Source of the DNA: Phycisphaerae bacterium
GTDB taxonomy: Bacteria; Planctomycetota; Phycisphaerae; Tepidisphaerales; Tepidisphaeraceae
Direction of reading: 5' to 3'
DNA: 64,000 nt
NCBI GenBank assembly: GCA_030448225.1
Contig: JAUJNJ010000019.1
Location: 22,615-86,614, forward strand
This document shows, in pieces, positions 43,826 through 55,754 of the stretch. The notes under the pieces were generated by a model that saw only the letters and a program-made list of their open reading frames with translations, was not told the DNA's origin and searched no databases. The number at the start of each line of letters is the position of its first letter. Position 1 is the first letter of the stretch. Made by a program: the position numbers and the translations under genes.

Positions 43826-44233
43826 TCAATGCAAGGGTTGTCGTTCGTTCATGAGGACCAGCAGGCGGTCGAAGTCGATCGGCTTCTGCATGTAGGCGAC
43901 GCCGCGGTCGCGGAGGATGTCGCCGAGCGTCTCGCTGCCCTGGGCGGTGATGAGCACCGGGAAGACGCCCGGCTCGAGGCGTTCGAGCTGCTCGATGAGG
44001 TCGAGGCCGTTCATCCCGGGAAGATTGAGGTCGACCAGCGCGACGCGGGGGTGCCCGCCGTGGTCGATCACGTGCAACGCCTCCTCCGCCGACGCCACGG
44101 CCTGCGTCTGGTAGCCGCTGGCGGCGAGCAGGGCGGCGAGTGCCCGGCGGGACACGCGCTCGTCCTCGACGAGCAGCACCAATGGGCGCTGCCGCGTCAG
44201 GCCGTCGGTTGCGAATGTCTCCTGGGTGAACAT
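43826..44233 (-). CDS. Single-domain response regulator (CheY-like receiver)
   Basis: Intact, 135 residues. Receiver features: acidic pair in LVLLVEDERVSRRALAALLA, phospho-acceptor aspartate in VALVDLNLPGMNGLDLIEQL, the Thr in VLITAQGSETL and lysine in YMQKPIDFDRLLVLM. There is no output domain, so it acts by protein contact or phosphate transfer. The ATG at 44233 is preferred over a TTG 18 bases upstream. No histidine kinase is nearby. Confidence 0.88.
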   Translation of the reverse strand: MFTQETFATDGLTRQRPLVLLVEDERVSRRALAALLAASGYQTQAVASAEEALHVIDHGGHPRVALVDLNLPGMNGLDLIEQLERLEPGVFPVLITAQGSETLGDILRDRGVAYMQKPIDFDRLLVLMNERQPLH

Positions 44234-44555
44234 ATGACACACGATTCGCAAACATCATGCCCGTACGTCCGCGGCTGCCGCATCGCCGCTACTTTCAGAT
44301 CTGAACGTGTGCTGGACTCTGACTCGTGTGAGGCGTATCCCACGAGTTCACGGATGAGATCGGCGATGTTCGGGCGCCGGGGGTGTCAGGGAGTCCCTGA
44401 TACCGCGACAAGGGATGACGACGTATGCAGCCTCATCCATACCCGCTATGCGAGCATCGAATCGGGTCGACACGCCCCAACGGGCGGCCACTCGTTTATG
44501 TCGCGCTAGCCGCTATAGTCGCACCCCCCGTTACTTCTTCTGGAGCACAGCACGG
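44234..44555. other. Divergent intergenic region
   Basis: 322 bp between the receiver gene and rnd, presumably with both promoters. Nothing further recognised. Confidence 0.4.
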
Positions 44556-45890
44556 ATGGCCACCCCAGCAGATCGACCCCAGCCGGAGACGAACAAACCG
44601 CCGCGACACGGCGGGTACTCGCGAACGGCCCACCGCGCGCGGAGCCACGAAAGCGCCCACGGCGAGGGCGTGACCGAAACGGTGCACGCCGCGCCCCACC
44701 CGGACGTCCCCGGCGGGCCCGCCCCGCTGCTGACGAGCGACGGGCAGCTTGCCGAGCTCATCGATCATCTGCGAGAGGCCGGCAGCTTCGCGTACGACAG
44801 CGAGTTCATCGGGGAGCTCACGTACTCGCCGAAGCTCTGCGTCGTGCAGGTCGCCTCGCGGCATCGCGTCGCGCTGATCGACCCGCTGGCCGACGTCGAT
44901 CTCACGCCGTTCTGGGAACTGCTGACCGACCCGGCGGTCGAGAAGATCGTTCACGCGGGCGAGCAGGACATCGAGCCGGTCGTGCGCCACCTCGGGCGGC
45001 CGCCGGCGAACGTGTTCGACACGCAGATTGCCGCCGGGTTCGCCGCGCTGCCGTACCCGCTGTCGCTGTCGAAGCTCGTGCAGGAGGTGGCCGGCGCGAA
45101 GTTGGGGAAGGGGCTGACGTTCACCCACTGGGACCAGCGACCGCTGACGCCGATGCAACTGAAGTACGCCGCCGACGACGTGCGGTACCTTCCCCGCGTG
45201 CGGGCCGAACTCGCCCGCCGGCTCGAGCAGACCGGGCACGCGGCGTGGGCGATGGAAGAGTGCGACGCGCAGTGCAACCCCGCGCTCTACACGTTCAACC
45301 CCGAGACGGCGTACCTGCGCGTGCGCGGCGCCGGCTCGCTCCAGCCGCGGAACCTGGCGGTGCTGCGGGAACTGGTCGTCTGGCGCGACGCCGCCGCCCG
45401 GCACCACGACGTGCCGCCGCGGTCGTTCCTGAAGGACGAGATCCTGATCGATCTGTCGCGCAACCCGGTGAAGTCGGTGGAGAAGCTGGACCGCGTCCGC
45501 GGCCTGCCGAGGCCGGTGGAGCACGAGCACGGCCAGACGATCGTCGACATTACGCAGCGCGCGATGAGCCTGCCCGCCCCGAAGCTGCCCGTCGTGCGCG
45601 ACAACGAGTTGCCGCCGCCCGACCGCTTCCGCTCCGACGCGCTCTGGACCGCCGCGCAGTGCCTCTGCGCCGGCCAGCGGATCGACCCGGCGATCGTCGT
45701 CAGCCGGCAGGACCTGTCCGACTTCTACCGCGCCATCAAAGGCGGCGGCGACGGCTCCGAACTGCCCATCATGAAAGGCTGGCGCCGCCAGGCGATCGGC
45801 GAGCCACTGCTGAAGCTGTTCCGCGGCCAGACGGGCGCGGCGCTGAAGTTGGACGAGGGGCTGTTGCGCGCGGACATCGGGAGCGTATGA
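44556..45890 (+). CDS. rnd: Ribonuclease D
   Basis: A 3'-5' exoribonuclease for tRNA and small RNA maturation. Intact, 444 residues with a 60-residue polar N-terminal extension. ATG at 44556 with TGGAG upstream. DEDDy exonuclease residues: FAYDSEFIGELTYSPKLCVV (D, E), IVHAGEQDIEPVVRHLG (D), YAADDVRYLPRVRAEL (Y, D). An HRDC domain follows (RELVVWRDAAARHHDVPPRS, FLKDEILIDLSRNPVKSVEK) and a second HRDC-like stretch near the C-end. Extension function unknown. Confidence 0.93.
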   Translation: MATPADRPQPETNKPPRHGGYSRTAHRARSHESAHGEGVTETVHAAPHPDVPGGPAPLLTSDGQLAELIDHLREAGSFAYDSEFIGELTYSPKLCVVQVASRHRVALIDPLADVDLTPFWELLTDPAVEKIVHAGEQDIEPVVRHLGRPPANVFDTQIAAGFAALPYPLSLSKLVQEVAGAKLGKGLTFTHWDQRPLTPMQLKYAADDVRYLPRVRAELARRLEQTGHAAWAMEECDAQCNPALYTFNPETAYLRVRGAGSLQPRNLAVLRELVVWRDAAARHHDVPPRSFLKDEILIDLSRNPVKSVEKLDRVRGLPRPVEHEHGQTIVDITQRAMSLPAPKLPVVRDNELPPPDRFRSDALWTAAQCLCAGQRIDPAIVVSRQDLSDFYRAIKGGGDGSELPIMKGWRRQAIGEPLLKLFRGQTGAALKLDEGLLRADIGSV

Positions 45891-45960
45891 CGGCCCAACC
45901 CTTCTGATTCGTCGGTGGAACCTCTCACGACATCTTCGTGCCGTGCAACGCCGATCAACG

Positions 45961-46004
45961 CGGTCAACGTTGACCGGTCATCTTATGTTGACCGGTCATC
46001 TTAT
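45961..46004. repeat. 16-bp palindrome joined to an 18-bp tandem duplication
   Basis: CGGTCAACGTTGACCG (45961-45976) is a perfect palindrome. GTTGACCGGTCATCTTAT occurs twice, back to back (45969-45986, 45987-46004). Half-sites GTTGACC recur, as in an operator with repeated half-sites. Confidence 0.7.
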
Positions 46005-46162
46005 ATGGCCCGGCCCCTCTCCCGCGTCCGGACATACAGCACGGAATCCCACGTCCCATGCTGATGCGTCCATCGCCAGCCCAGTACATAACCATGACCC
46101 CCGGTGGGTTCGATCGGCTCGGCATTTTCGTCCGCCGCACGGACGCTTGGCATCTTCGATGC

Positions 46163-47238
46163 TCACCGCCCATTGAGCCGCCGTAGCTCGTCCAGTCTCT
46201 CGCGGCGGTTCACCACCTCGATCTCGTACTGGTACGTCTTGCGCCCCGCCGGGCGGGATCTCGTCGAGCAGGCCGCGGCTCGCGGTCCTTCGTGCGGCCG
46301 TCGACGGTGCAGTTCATCGGCTCCAGCGCGGTCACGTACTCGCCGGGGCCGAAGTGCTGCCAGTTGCCGCAGCGGGGAACTCGTTCGTGCGGTAGTGGAT
46401 GGCGACGCCGAGGCTCAGCTTGCGGTTGACGATCGCGACGGTGGCGTTGCCGGCCTTGTCGGTCGGTCGGGGCGTGAGGTAGGCGAACGTCTCGGTGCCG
46501 CTGCGGTGGGCGTCGAGCACGTCGGGGATCTTCTTCGCCGCCGCGGCGTTCCTGAAGCGGGCGATCGAGCCGGGCTCGTCGCAGGCGGCTCCACGGTCTC
46601 GGCGTCGTAGCACAGCTCGGCGCCGGCGTCGACGAGCGGGTAGCCGAAGTTGATGTGCAGCAGCCACGCGCGTGCGGCGCCGGCACGTTGCCGACGTTCG
46701 TGAACTCGTCGACGATGCCGATGAGGTTCCAGCCCAGCGCGCCGACGAGATCGTGCGGCTCAGCTCGAGGCTCGGGCCGAACAGCCGCCCGTAGCGGAGG
46801 CGGGCGACGATCTTCATCTCGAGGCGGCCGGCGTGCGGCTCGGGCTGGGCGATCGTCTCAACCGCCGCAGGCGTGTTGGAGTGGACGCCGTGCAGCGGCA
46901 AATCCTCGCCGGCATCGGTGACCGGCGGGCCGGCGTTGAACGGCCCGCAGCTCGTCAGCAGCCCGCCGGGGAACGTCTTGAGCCAGTCGACGCCCCGCTC
47001 CAGCCCGTGCGCCCGGCGGCGTGACGCCCTTGTGCGTGAGGAACGCCAGGCCGCGGTCGTTGAAGAACGCTTGATCGATGTCGAGCCCGCGGTCGACGAG
47101 CACGCGGTAGCGCAGCCCGCCGCCGGTGTTGACGCACAGCGCGCACGCCGCGGCCCGCGCGTCGTCGATCACGTACTGCTCGATGCCGCCGATCTGGTGC
47201 GGGTTGATGAACTTGCCGGTGTCGAGGCTGTTGAACAT
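46163..47238 (-). CDS. DUF4432 / aldose 1-epimerase-like protein (frameshifted)
   Basis: About 358 residues, ATG at 47238. Galactose-mutarotase-like fold: IGGIEQYVIDDARAAACALC, GGGLRYRVLVDRGLDIDQAF, LLTSCGPFNAGPPVTDAGED, LPLHGVHSNTPAAVETIAQP, VIDEFTNVGN-type segment, LHINFGYPLVDAGAEL, and GNWQHFGPGEYVTALEPMNC. The LHG histidine and the C-terminal glutamate block are family features. Frame changes near 47020, 46955, 46760, 46675, 46590, 46375 and 46260. Related DUF4432 proteins act on sugars but few are characterised. Confidence 0.8.
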
Positions 47239-47315
47239 GACTTGTTTGCGTTGAGGTTACCGTCCGAGATGCGACCGTGGGGGCGCGGAGGGGACCGGTT
47301 CGAAGCCAATTCAAG

Positions 47316-47355
47316 TTCCCGGCAGCGGGCCCTCCGGGCCTGCGGCGAAACGGGG
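47316..47355. repeat. Family C repeat, copy 2
   Basis: TTCCCGGCAGCGGGCCCTCC then GGGCCTGCGGCGAAACGGGG, nearly identical to 9731-9770. It lies between the divergent epimerase-like and FmdB genes. Confidence 0.7.
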
Positions 47356-47457
47356 TCGGAGCGAAGACGCCCGCCGCCGCGTCGACCGGCGCGTGCCCGC
47401 CCAGCCGTCGCGGCGTACAATAGCGGAGAGCGTTACGCAGACAAGGAGTGCCGCCCC

Positions 47458-47689
47458 GTGCCGATCTACGAGTACAGCTGCAAGTCGTGCGAGAAGAAGT
47501 TCGAACAACTCGTGCAACCGATGAGGCGCGCGGCGAATCGATCGTGAAATGCCCCGCGTGCGGCTCGCCCGACACCGCGCCGGGCGCTGAGCGTGTTCGC
47601 CGTCAGCTCCGCCTCCGCCAAGAGCGGCGGCGGCTCCGACGACCCGATGTGCGGCCGCTGCGGGGGCGCCGGGGTCGTGCGGGATGTAG
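47458..47689 (+). CDS. FmdB-family zinc-ribbon protein (frameshifted)
   Basis: A small regulatory-type protein of about 77 residues. GTG start at 47458 with AAGGAG upstream. VPIYEYSCKSCEKKFEQLVQ gives the first CxxC, KCPACGSPDT the second; the tail MCGRCGGAG then SCGM reaches a stop at 47687-47689 after one more indel. This ending is typical of the family. Frame changes near 47525, 47580 and 47672. Confidence 0.8.
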
Positions 47690-48347
47690 CGGTCGCTCGC
47701 GGCAGTCGTCGCCGGTCCTCCCAATGCGGGGCATCTCGCTCGACCAGCTGCCGCGGATTCTTCGCAAGGCGGGACTCCGGCGGCAGGAATCGCCGCGCGA
47801 GGTGATCCACCTCGGCCCCGCCGGCCCCCTCCCTTTCGGTTTGTACGGATCTTGAGGGCCGGTCGAGCCGGGACTGGTGGTATCACTGGCGTCGCCCCAG
47901 GGCCGCCGGCTCTACCTGCTAGGCGTTGCTCAGCCGCCGCTGCGCTTTCTCACCGAAGCGAGTTGCGAAGCACCTGCCGTTGCTCGCGGCACCGCCTCGT
48001 CCACCTCACTTCTGCCACCGACGCGATTCGAGCCGTCGACGCGCTGCTCGCGTGCAGTACGGGTCAGGACGACGACGCCTACCTGTTCGGCGCCACCGGC
48101 GGCTGGGCACTGTTCATCAGCCACCACGGTCAGTTGCGGCTCGAGGTCGCCGTCGCGCCCCGGCGGGCCGCGACGGTCGGGCCGGGCGCGTCATCCCCTC
48201 GCCCCGTGAGCGTTGACCCTCACGCGTAAGACCGACAGGGCCTCGCCCTGCCAATGAAGAAAGGGCGGCGCGCTTTCGGCGCGCCCTTCCCGGTGTCTAC
48301 GTTCCTGTCGCGGAGGTCTGCGGTCCCCGCTGGCGGCGACGCGATGA
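47690..48347. other. Intergenic region, possibly with an unrecognised short gene
   Basis: A 658-bp gap. On the plus strand around 48010-48225 a frame reads VHLTSATDAIRAVDALLACS and DDAYLFGATGGWALFISHHG, which looks protein-like, but no start with ribosome-binding site or second segment could be fixed. The flagellin terminator is at 48261-48288. Confidence 0.35.
48261..48288 (-). terminator. Flagellin terminator
   Basis: AAGGGCG and CGCCCTT arms extend through GCGC with one bulged G; on the minus strand the stem is followed by TCTTCATT. It starts 60 bases past the flagellin stop. Confidence 0.7.
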
Positions 48348-49754
48348 TCAGCCGAGCAGGCTCAGGACGTTCTGGGGCGAGCTGTTCGCCTGGGCGAGGA
48401 CGGACGTGTTGGCCTGCACGAGGATCTGGGCGCGTGAGCTTCGCGGTCTCCTCGGCGAAGTCGGCGTCGCGGATCGCGCTCTCGCTGGCCGTCACGTTCT
48501 CCAGCGACCGACAGGCTGTTCACGTTCGTGTCGATCACGTTCTTCTGCAGCGCACTTCCCAGCCGCCCGCGGAGCTGGCGACCTGCTTGATCGCGGCGTT
48601 CAGCACCTTCTACGCTTCGACGGTGTTCCCGCCGACGAGCGAGTTCTCGCCGCCGCTGCCGAGGCTCGACAGGTACCCGACGACGTTGTCGCCGAGCTTC
48701 GTGGTCGCGACCGAGCCGATGCCGACCTGCACCTGCCCCTGGCGGTTGACCTCCGAGCCGAGCTGGAACCGCGCGCCGCCGCTGGTGATCTGGAACGTCG
48801 TCACGCCGCTGGCGGCGGACGTGTCCTGCGAGGAAGTCGGTGCCGAGCGTGAGGCTGACGTCGAGGTCGCCCGTGCGGACCGACGCGACGAGCCCGTCGA
48901 CCTCGGCGGCCGAGCCGTTGATGTTAACGCTGGCGTCGACGCCGAAGTCCTTGCCGTCGACGAACGTGCCGTTGATCGCCTGCACGCTGACGAACTGCCG
49001 CGACGAACGACGTCGAGGTAGAGCTCGAGCGACCCGCCCGCCATGACCGACGCTGGCACGACGCCGGTCGACTCCTTCAACTGGTTGATCGCGACCGCGA
49101 CCGCGGCTGTTCTGCGCGCTGGCGGCGAACGAGATCTGCTCGGTGCCGACGTTGCCGGCCACCTCGATCGTCGTCGGCGCCCGCCGATGCCGCTGGCGGC
49201 GAACGAGCGAGCCGACCTGCGCGCTGGCCGTCACCTGCACGGCGATGTTCACCGTGCCGTTGTCCGGGATCTTGGCCGCGTGGATGTTGACGACGGCGAG
49301 CTTGGCGTCGTCGACGCTGCTGGTCGTGTAGTCGAGCGACCCGTTGAGCAGCTTCACGCCGTTGAACTGCGTCGTGTTGCTGATCCGGTTAATCGAGTTG
49401 AGGATCGCGTCCGTCTGGAGCTGGTTGGCCTTGATCTCCTCGGGGCTCAGCGCGCCGGTGTTGGCGACACTGGTTCGTCAGCCCTGGACCTCCAGCAGCA
49501 GGGCCGACACCTCCTGCAGCCTCGGCGGTGTTGACGACGTTGTTGGCGCGCTGGCTGTTGTCGATCGCCTGGTTGATGCCGTTGATCTCGCTGCGGAGCG
49601 TCTCGCTGGCGATCAGGCCGGCCGGCGCGTCCTTGCCGGCGTTGATCTTCAGGCCGCTGCTGAGGCGCTGGAGCCGGGTCGAGAGCTCGGTGTTGTTCTT
49701 GTTGAGGCGGTGGTACGCCTGCAGCGCCGAAATGTTGGTGTTGATGCGACTCAT
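48348..49754 (-). CDS. fliC: Flagellin (frameshifted)
   Basis: The filament subunit, about 468 residues. ATG at 49754 with GGAGG upstream. D0/D1 N-terminus: MSRINTNISALQAYHRLNKN, LSTRLQRLSSGLKINAGKDA, PAGLIASETLRSEINGINQA. D1/D0 C-terminus: ESAIRDADFAEETAKLTRAQ, ILVQANTSVLAQANSSPQNV, LSLLG. The central 300 residues form variable D2/D3 domains with FDVDASVNI-type strands (GKDFGVDASVNINGSAAEVD, VRTGDLDVSLTLGTDFL). Frame changes near 49520, 49465, 49180, 49120, 49005, 48830, 48565 and 48430. No other flagellar gene is close, so it is a lone filament gene. Confidence 0.9.
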
Positions 49755-50468
49755 GTATCCTCCGTGAGGACGCCGGCCGCTTCGCCGCCGTTGCCGCGTC
49801 ATGCGGCGATCGGGGCGAATGGCGACGTAAAAGATCCGCGGCGGGTATCCGTGCCCGTGCCGCTCGGTGAAACGCGTGGCCGAAAATCGTCGCCAGCGGC
49901 GCGGTCGTTTCCTCGACCGGACGCCCCCTGGCGCGGACCACTTTGCAAACACGTTGAACTGGGAGAACGACTGAGCCGGCGCTCCGCCCGGCGGGGCGTG
50001 GGGAGAGGGCGGGGCGCTCGCGGGCGCCCCGGCGTGGACGTGGAACCTCCGTGTCGGATCGAGTGCCCGGCCGCCGAATCCGTTCGGCCGCCGCGGCTCG
50101 CGTCGTCGTCGTCGTCGACATCGTGTCGACCGACGTGCGTGCCATCTGACGCCCATTTGTTCGGGATACGAGTCGCGCAAACTTTAGCAGCGGCCGTCGC
50201 AGGACTTGCGCGTCGTCGCGGTGCCGATAATAAGGCCGGGCGTCACGGACGCGGGGGCGGGGGCGGCGGTGCGGCAGGAAGTGCGCGTCGCCTCGGACAC
50301 GGCTACACGTTCGTTGCTTTCCCGCCCCGGCCGCCAGAAGGACCGCTTCGTTTCGTTCCTGGCCAACCCGTCGGTCGCCGCCGCCCGTCGGTCGCAATCC
50401 GGACGCGGGTCGCGCCGCGGACTGCGAAGGCCACGCGCGCGTGCGGGCCGGGTCGCATCCACCCGCCC
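49755..50468. other. Intergenic region upstream of flagellin
   Basis: 714 bp between two minus-strand genes. A possible sigma-28 promoter is at 50158-50186. The CGTCGTCGTCGTC microsatellite near 50103 is chance-like. No gene supported. Confidence 0.4.
50158..50186 (-). promoter_or_regulatory. Candidate sigma-28 (FliA-type) promoter for flagellin
   Basis: On the minus strand TAAAGTTT (50186-50179) is identical to the FliA -35 consensus. CCCGAACA (50165-50158) partly matches GCCGATAA at slightly long spacing. It lies about 400 bases before the ATG, so the leader would be unusually long. Weak support. Confidence 0.3.
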
Positions 50469-52438
<1,970 letters not shown>

Positions 52439-52506
52439 GCGGAGAGTTTAGGCACGAACGACGAAAGTGAAAGCCCCGCCGCCCGCCGTATCCTCAGGTC
52501 CACACG

Positions 52507-53041
52507 ATGATGGTGCTGTTGAACCTGATCTTCTTGCTCGTGCTGGCCGTGGTCCTGTACGGCGTGTTCTTCGTACTGTGGATCGCAGTGCTGTACGTGT
52601 TCCGGCTGAAGCACTGGCCCACCATCGTGCTTTCGCTGCCCGTGTACGTCGTCCTGCTGATCGGCTGGTTCCAATGGAACACGCGGCCGGCGGCGGCGTT
52701 CGAGCAGGCGTTCGGGTTCGCGCCCACGGCGGACGTGACGGCGCTGCATCGCGCATCTGGGTGCTGGGCGACAGCGGCGAGGTCTACCTCCGCTTCAAGG
52801 CCGGCCCGCAGACGGTGCAGCCATCGCCGCCCGCGGCCTCGCCCCCGCCGACGTCAACGGCTGGGACGACCACGCCGGCGGCGGCGACCCGCCGCCGGAC
52901 TGAGTGGCAGCGCCCCGCCCCCCCACGGCGACCGCCTACGCCGGCCAGTTCACCGGCCGGAGTTTCGGCAACGAACTCGAGTTCCTGGCCCACGACCCCA
53001 AGACCGGCGACGTCTGGTATCGCTTCAACGGCGTCGATTGA
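52507..53041 (+). CDS. Membrane-anchored protein of unknown function (frameshifted)
   Basis: About 178 residues, ATG at 52507. Two N-terminal helices (VLLNLIFLLVLAVVLYGVFF with VLWIAVLYVF, and TIVLSLPVYVVLLIGWF) precede an external domain: FEQAFGFAPTADVTALH, VLGDSGEVYLRFKAGPQTVQ, GQFTGRSFGNELEFLAHDPK, TGDVWYRFNGVD. Frame changes near 52755, 52820, 52905 and 52925. No family recognised. It ends 18 bases before the convergent lpxD stop. Confidence 0.6.
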
Positions 53042-53058
53042 CCGCTGCCAACGCGGCA

Positions 53059-54162
53059 CTAACCCGAAGGCGGCGACGCGGCGGGGGCGTCCCACCCTCC
53101 CGGCGGCTTTGCCGAGCGGCACAACCAGTTGCCGGCCGCGGCGGCCACCCTTGCCGTCGGGTCCCGCGGCATAGTCGGAGCATTTGCGCCTCCGTCGCCG
53201 CCGCTCGACAGTTCGCCAATCTCCCCCTCCAGTTTCTTCACCCGGTCGAGAAGGTCGGGCAGTTGCGTGAAGATCGCGTAGACCCGCCGGGCGTGGGCGG
53301 CGGGCATGGCGGGCGTGCCGATGACGACGGTCTGGTCGTCGAGGTCGGCCATCACGCCGGCCTGGGCGGCGATCGTCACGTTGTTGCCGATCTTCAGGTG
53401 CCCGGCGACGCCCACCTGCCCGGCGAGCGTCGCGTGGTGGCCGACCGTGACCGAGCCGGCGATGCCGACCTGGGCGACGAGGAGCGACCCCTCGCCGACC
53501 TTCGTGCCGTGGCCGATCATCACGAGCGCGTCGATCTTCGTGCCCCTGGCGACGACCGTGCTCCCCAGCGCGGCCCGGGCGATGCAGGTGTTGGCGCCGA
53601 CCTCCACGTCGTCCTCGAGGACCACGTTGCCGACTTGGGGGATCTTGTGGTGCACGCCCTTGCTCGACGCGTAGCCGAAGCCGTCCTGGCCGATCACCGC
53701 GCCGGCGTGGAGCGTGACGCGGTCGCCAAGGAGGCAGTCGTCGTAGACGACGGCGTTGGGATAGAGCGTGCACCCCTGGCCGAGTCGCGCCCGCGGGCCG
53801 ACGAACGCGCCGGGGTAGAGCGTGCACCCGTCGCCGAGCGCCGCCGTCGGGTCGACGTGGGCCCTGGGGTGGACGCCCTCGTGCGGGTGGGCGCGGTGGC
53901 CGTGCAGGTGGACGACCGCCCGGGCGAACGCGAGGTACGGGTCGCTCGTCTTCAGGAGCGTGACGCGCGGGTGCGCGATGCCGGGCGCGGCGATCACGGC
54001 CGACGCGGCGGTGGTGTCGAGCTGCTTGGCGTACTTGCGGTTGGACAGGAAGCTCACCTGCCCCGGCCGGGCCTCGTCGAGCGTGGCGACCGACGACACG
54101 TCCGCCGCACCGTCACCCGTGACCTCCGCCCCGATCGCCTCGGCCAGTTCTTTCACCGTCAT
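53059..54162 (-). CDS. lpxD: UDP-3-O-acylglucosamine N-acyltransferase
   Basis: Lipid A biosynthesis: adds the amide-linked acyl chain to UDP-3-O-acylglucosamine. Intact, 367 residues. N-terminal uridine-binding domain (MTVKELAEAIGAEVTGDGAA, DEARPGQVSFLSNRKYAKQL), then a left-handed beta-helix of hexapeptide repeats (HPRAHVDPTAALGDGCTLYP and similar). The catalytic histidine region is VVYDDCLLGDRVTLHAGAVI, GQDGFGY, KIPQVGNVVLEDDVEVGANT. A coiled-coil end (IFTQLPDLLDRVKKLEGEIG) is followed by about 50 extra residues. Evidence that the cell makes lipid A. Confidence 0.95.
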   Translation of the reverse strand: MTVKELAEAIGAEVTGDGAADVSSVATLDEARPGQVSFLSNRKYAKQLDTTAASAVIAAPGIAHPRVTLLKTSDPYLAFARAVVHLHGHRAHPHEGVHPRAHVDPTAALGDGCTLYPGAFVGPRARLGQGCTLYPNAVVYDDCLLGDRVTLHAGAVIGQDGFGYASSKGVHHKIPQVGNVVLEDDVEVGANTCIARAALGSTVVARGTKIDALVMIGHGTKVGEGSLLVAQVGIAGSVTVGHHATLAGQVGVAGHLKIGNNVTIAAQAGVMADLDDQTVVIGTPAMPAAHARRVYAIFTQLPDLLDRVKKLEGEIGELSSGGDGGANAPTMPRDPTARVAAAAGNWLCRSAKPPGGWDAPAASPPSG

Positions 54163-54837
54163 GCGGGTGCCTTCCTTGCTGTTGGCCCGAAGTCTGTTCG
54201 GGATCGGATAACGGGACACGGGGGGAAAGACGAGGATTGAGGATGGCGGATGGAGGAAGAGGTTGGAGGGCCCGAAGCGTGTCCCTTCATCGTGGAACTT
54301 CGATTCGTCATCCTCCCCTTCGTCTTCCCTCCGTGCCTCCGTATTCTGACGCATTCTCTTCACGCGGAAGCGTACTTCGCCGGCGGCGACGACGCGGGGA
54401 GCGATTCGACCCCGGTAGCACCTCCGACAACGTCCGCGCGTCGGTGGCCCAAGTCGGCCGGAGGAGCGAACGACCGGTGCAGCCGCCATTGCGGCGTCGA
54501 CGCCGCCCGAGGTTGATCCGCTGCAACGGCTCCAAGGCGTCCGGCCGGCAAGGCGGGCATTGTAGCGGTCGCGCGCGACGTTTCGAGACGCCCGCGAGGT
54601 TGGCCGATGCCGTGTACGTATATTTCCACGTATTACCGGACGTTCACCCGGAATCCGGTTCTGCCGTCGAGCCGCCGCCGCCGCCGTCCCGCCGCCGCCG
54701 CCGACTCGCCCGCCGCCACTAACCACCGCCCCCGCCGTTTGTCCTTGATTGCGGCTACCGCCCCTGCCGCCCCTCGCGCGTTTCACCGCGGGGCCGGCGG
54801 CGAAGCGAGGCTCGGCCGTGGGTTCAAGGAGCATCGT
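54163..54837. other. Intergenic region upstream of lpxD
   Basis: A 675-bp gap between divergent genes. A family D repeat fills 54228-54345. GCCGCCGCCGCC-type runs near 54670-54715 are compositional. No gene supported. Confidence 0.4.
54228..54345. repeat. Family D purine/pyrimidine inverted repeat, copy 2
   Basis: GAGGATTGAGGATGGCGGAT plus GGAGGAAGAGG on the left; TCATCCTCCCCTTCGTCTTC plus CCTCCGTGCCTCCG on the right. Confidence 0.6.
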
Positions 54838-55527
54838 ATGACAGCGCGATTTGCCCGTCTGACGTCCGCATCCCGCCGCCGCACGTTCGCCCTCGCGCTG
54901 GCCGCGGCCGGCGCGTGTTTCGCCGTCGGCGCGTCCGACGCGCGGGCCGGCGAGCGCCGCGGGCGTGACGAGGAGCGCGTGGTCTTCAACTTCGACTGGG
55001 GCGTCCGCTACGACGAGGTCACCGAGGCGCCCCGCCGCCACCGGGCGCCGGCCCACGAGGTGCGCGAGCACCGCGTCTGGTGCGAGCCGGTCTACCGCAC
55101 GGTGTGCGAGAAGGTCTGGATCGAGCCGGTGTATCGCACCGTCTGCGACCGCGTCTACGTCCAGCCGGTCGTGCGGCGGGTGTGCGACAAGGTGTGGGTG
55201 CCGGACCGGTGGGAGGAGCGGACGATTGTCCGCCGCGACCGCCACGGCCGCACGTTCCGCGCCTGCGAGCGCGTGCTCGTCGAGCGCGGCCACTACGACA
55301 CGATCGAGCGCGAGGTCGTCGTCTCGCCGGGGCGCTGGGAAGCCGTCGAGCACCAGGAACTCGTGCGCGAGGGGTACTTCAGGACCGTCGAGCGCAAGGA
55401 ACTCGTGAAAGCCGGCTGTTGGGAGACGCGCTCCGAGCGCGTCGCCCTCGGCCGCGGCGGCCATGAGCACCACCACCACGACTACGAAGATCGCTACGCC
55501 CGCTTCGAATCCCGCGGCCGGCGGTAG
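54838..55527 (+). CDS. Secreted protein with tandem aromatic/cysteine repeats
   Basis: Intact, 229 residues. ATG at 54838 begins a signal peptide (FALALAAAGACFAVGASDAR, A). After a short charged region, a repeat of about 15 residues recurs three to four times: VWCEPVYRTVCEK, VWIEPVYRTVCDR, VYVQPVVRRVCDK, VWVPDRWEERTIV. Each of the first three carries one cysteine after a V-x-x-V core. A second related set follows (VERGHYDTIEREVVVSPGRW, EAVEHQELVREGYFRTVERK, ELVKAGCWETRSERV). The tail is His-rich (HEHHHHDYEDRY). Similar YRTVC-repeat proteins are common in planctomycetes, function unknown; a cell-surface structural role is likely. Confidence 0.8.
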   Translation: MTARFARLTSASRRRTFALALAAAGACFAVGASDARAGERRGRDEERVVFNFDWGVRYDEVTEAPRRHRAPAHEVREHRVWCEPVYRTVCEKVWIEPVYRTVCDRVYVQPVVRRVCDKVWVPDRWEERTIVRRDRHGRTFRACERVLVERGHYDTIEREVVVSPGRWEAVEHQELVREGYFRTVERKELVKAGCWETRSERVALGRGGHEHHHHDYEDRYARFESRGRR

Positions 55528-55754
55528 TCTTGCGCGACGGGCGATGACGTGACCGTCGATCAGAGTCGATCATTTGCGGCGGCGCGACGACCTCCGGGTC
55601 GTCTCGGCTGCGCGTCGAGGCGGGACACGAGACTTGGAACTTGGCGGGCATCGAAGCCCTTAGGGACGCGCTCGCACCGTTCTCCGGAACACAACTGCCG
55701 CACGCCCGCGGTAGCACCAAAAGATCGCCGTTGCCGGGTGGGTGGGCGGCCACG

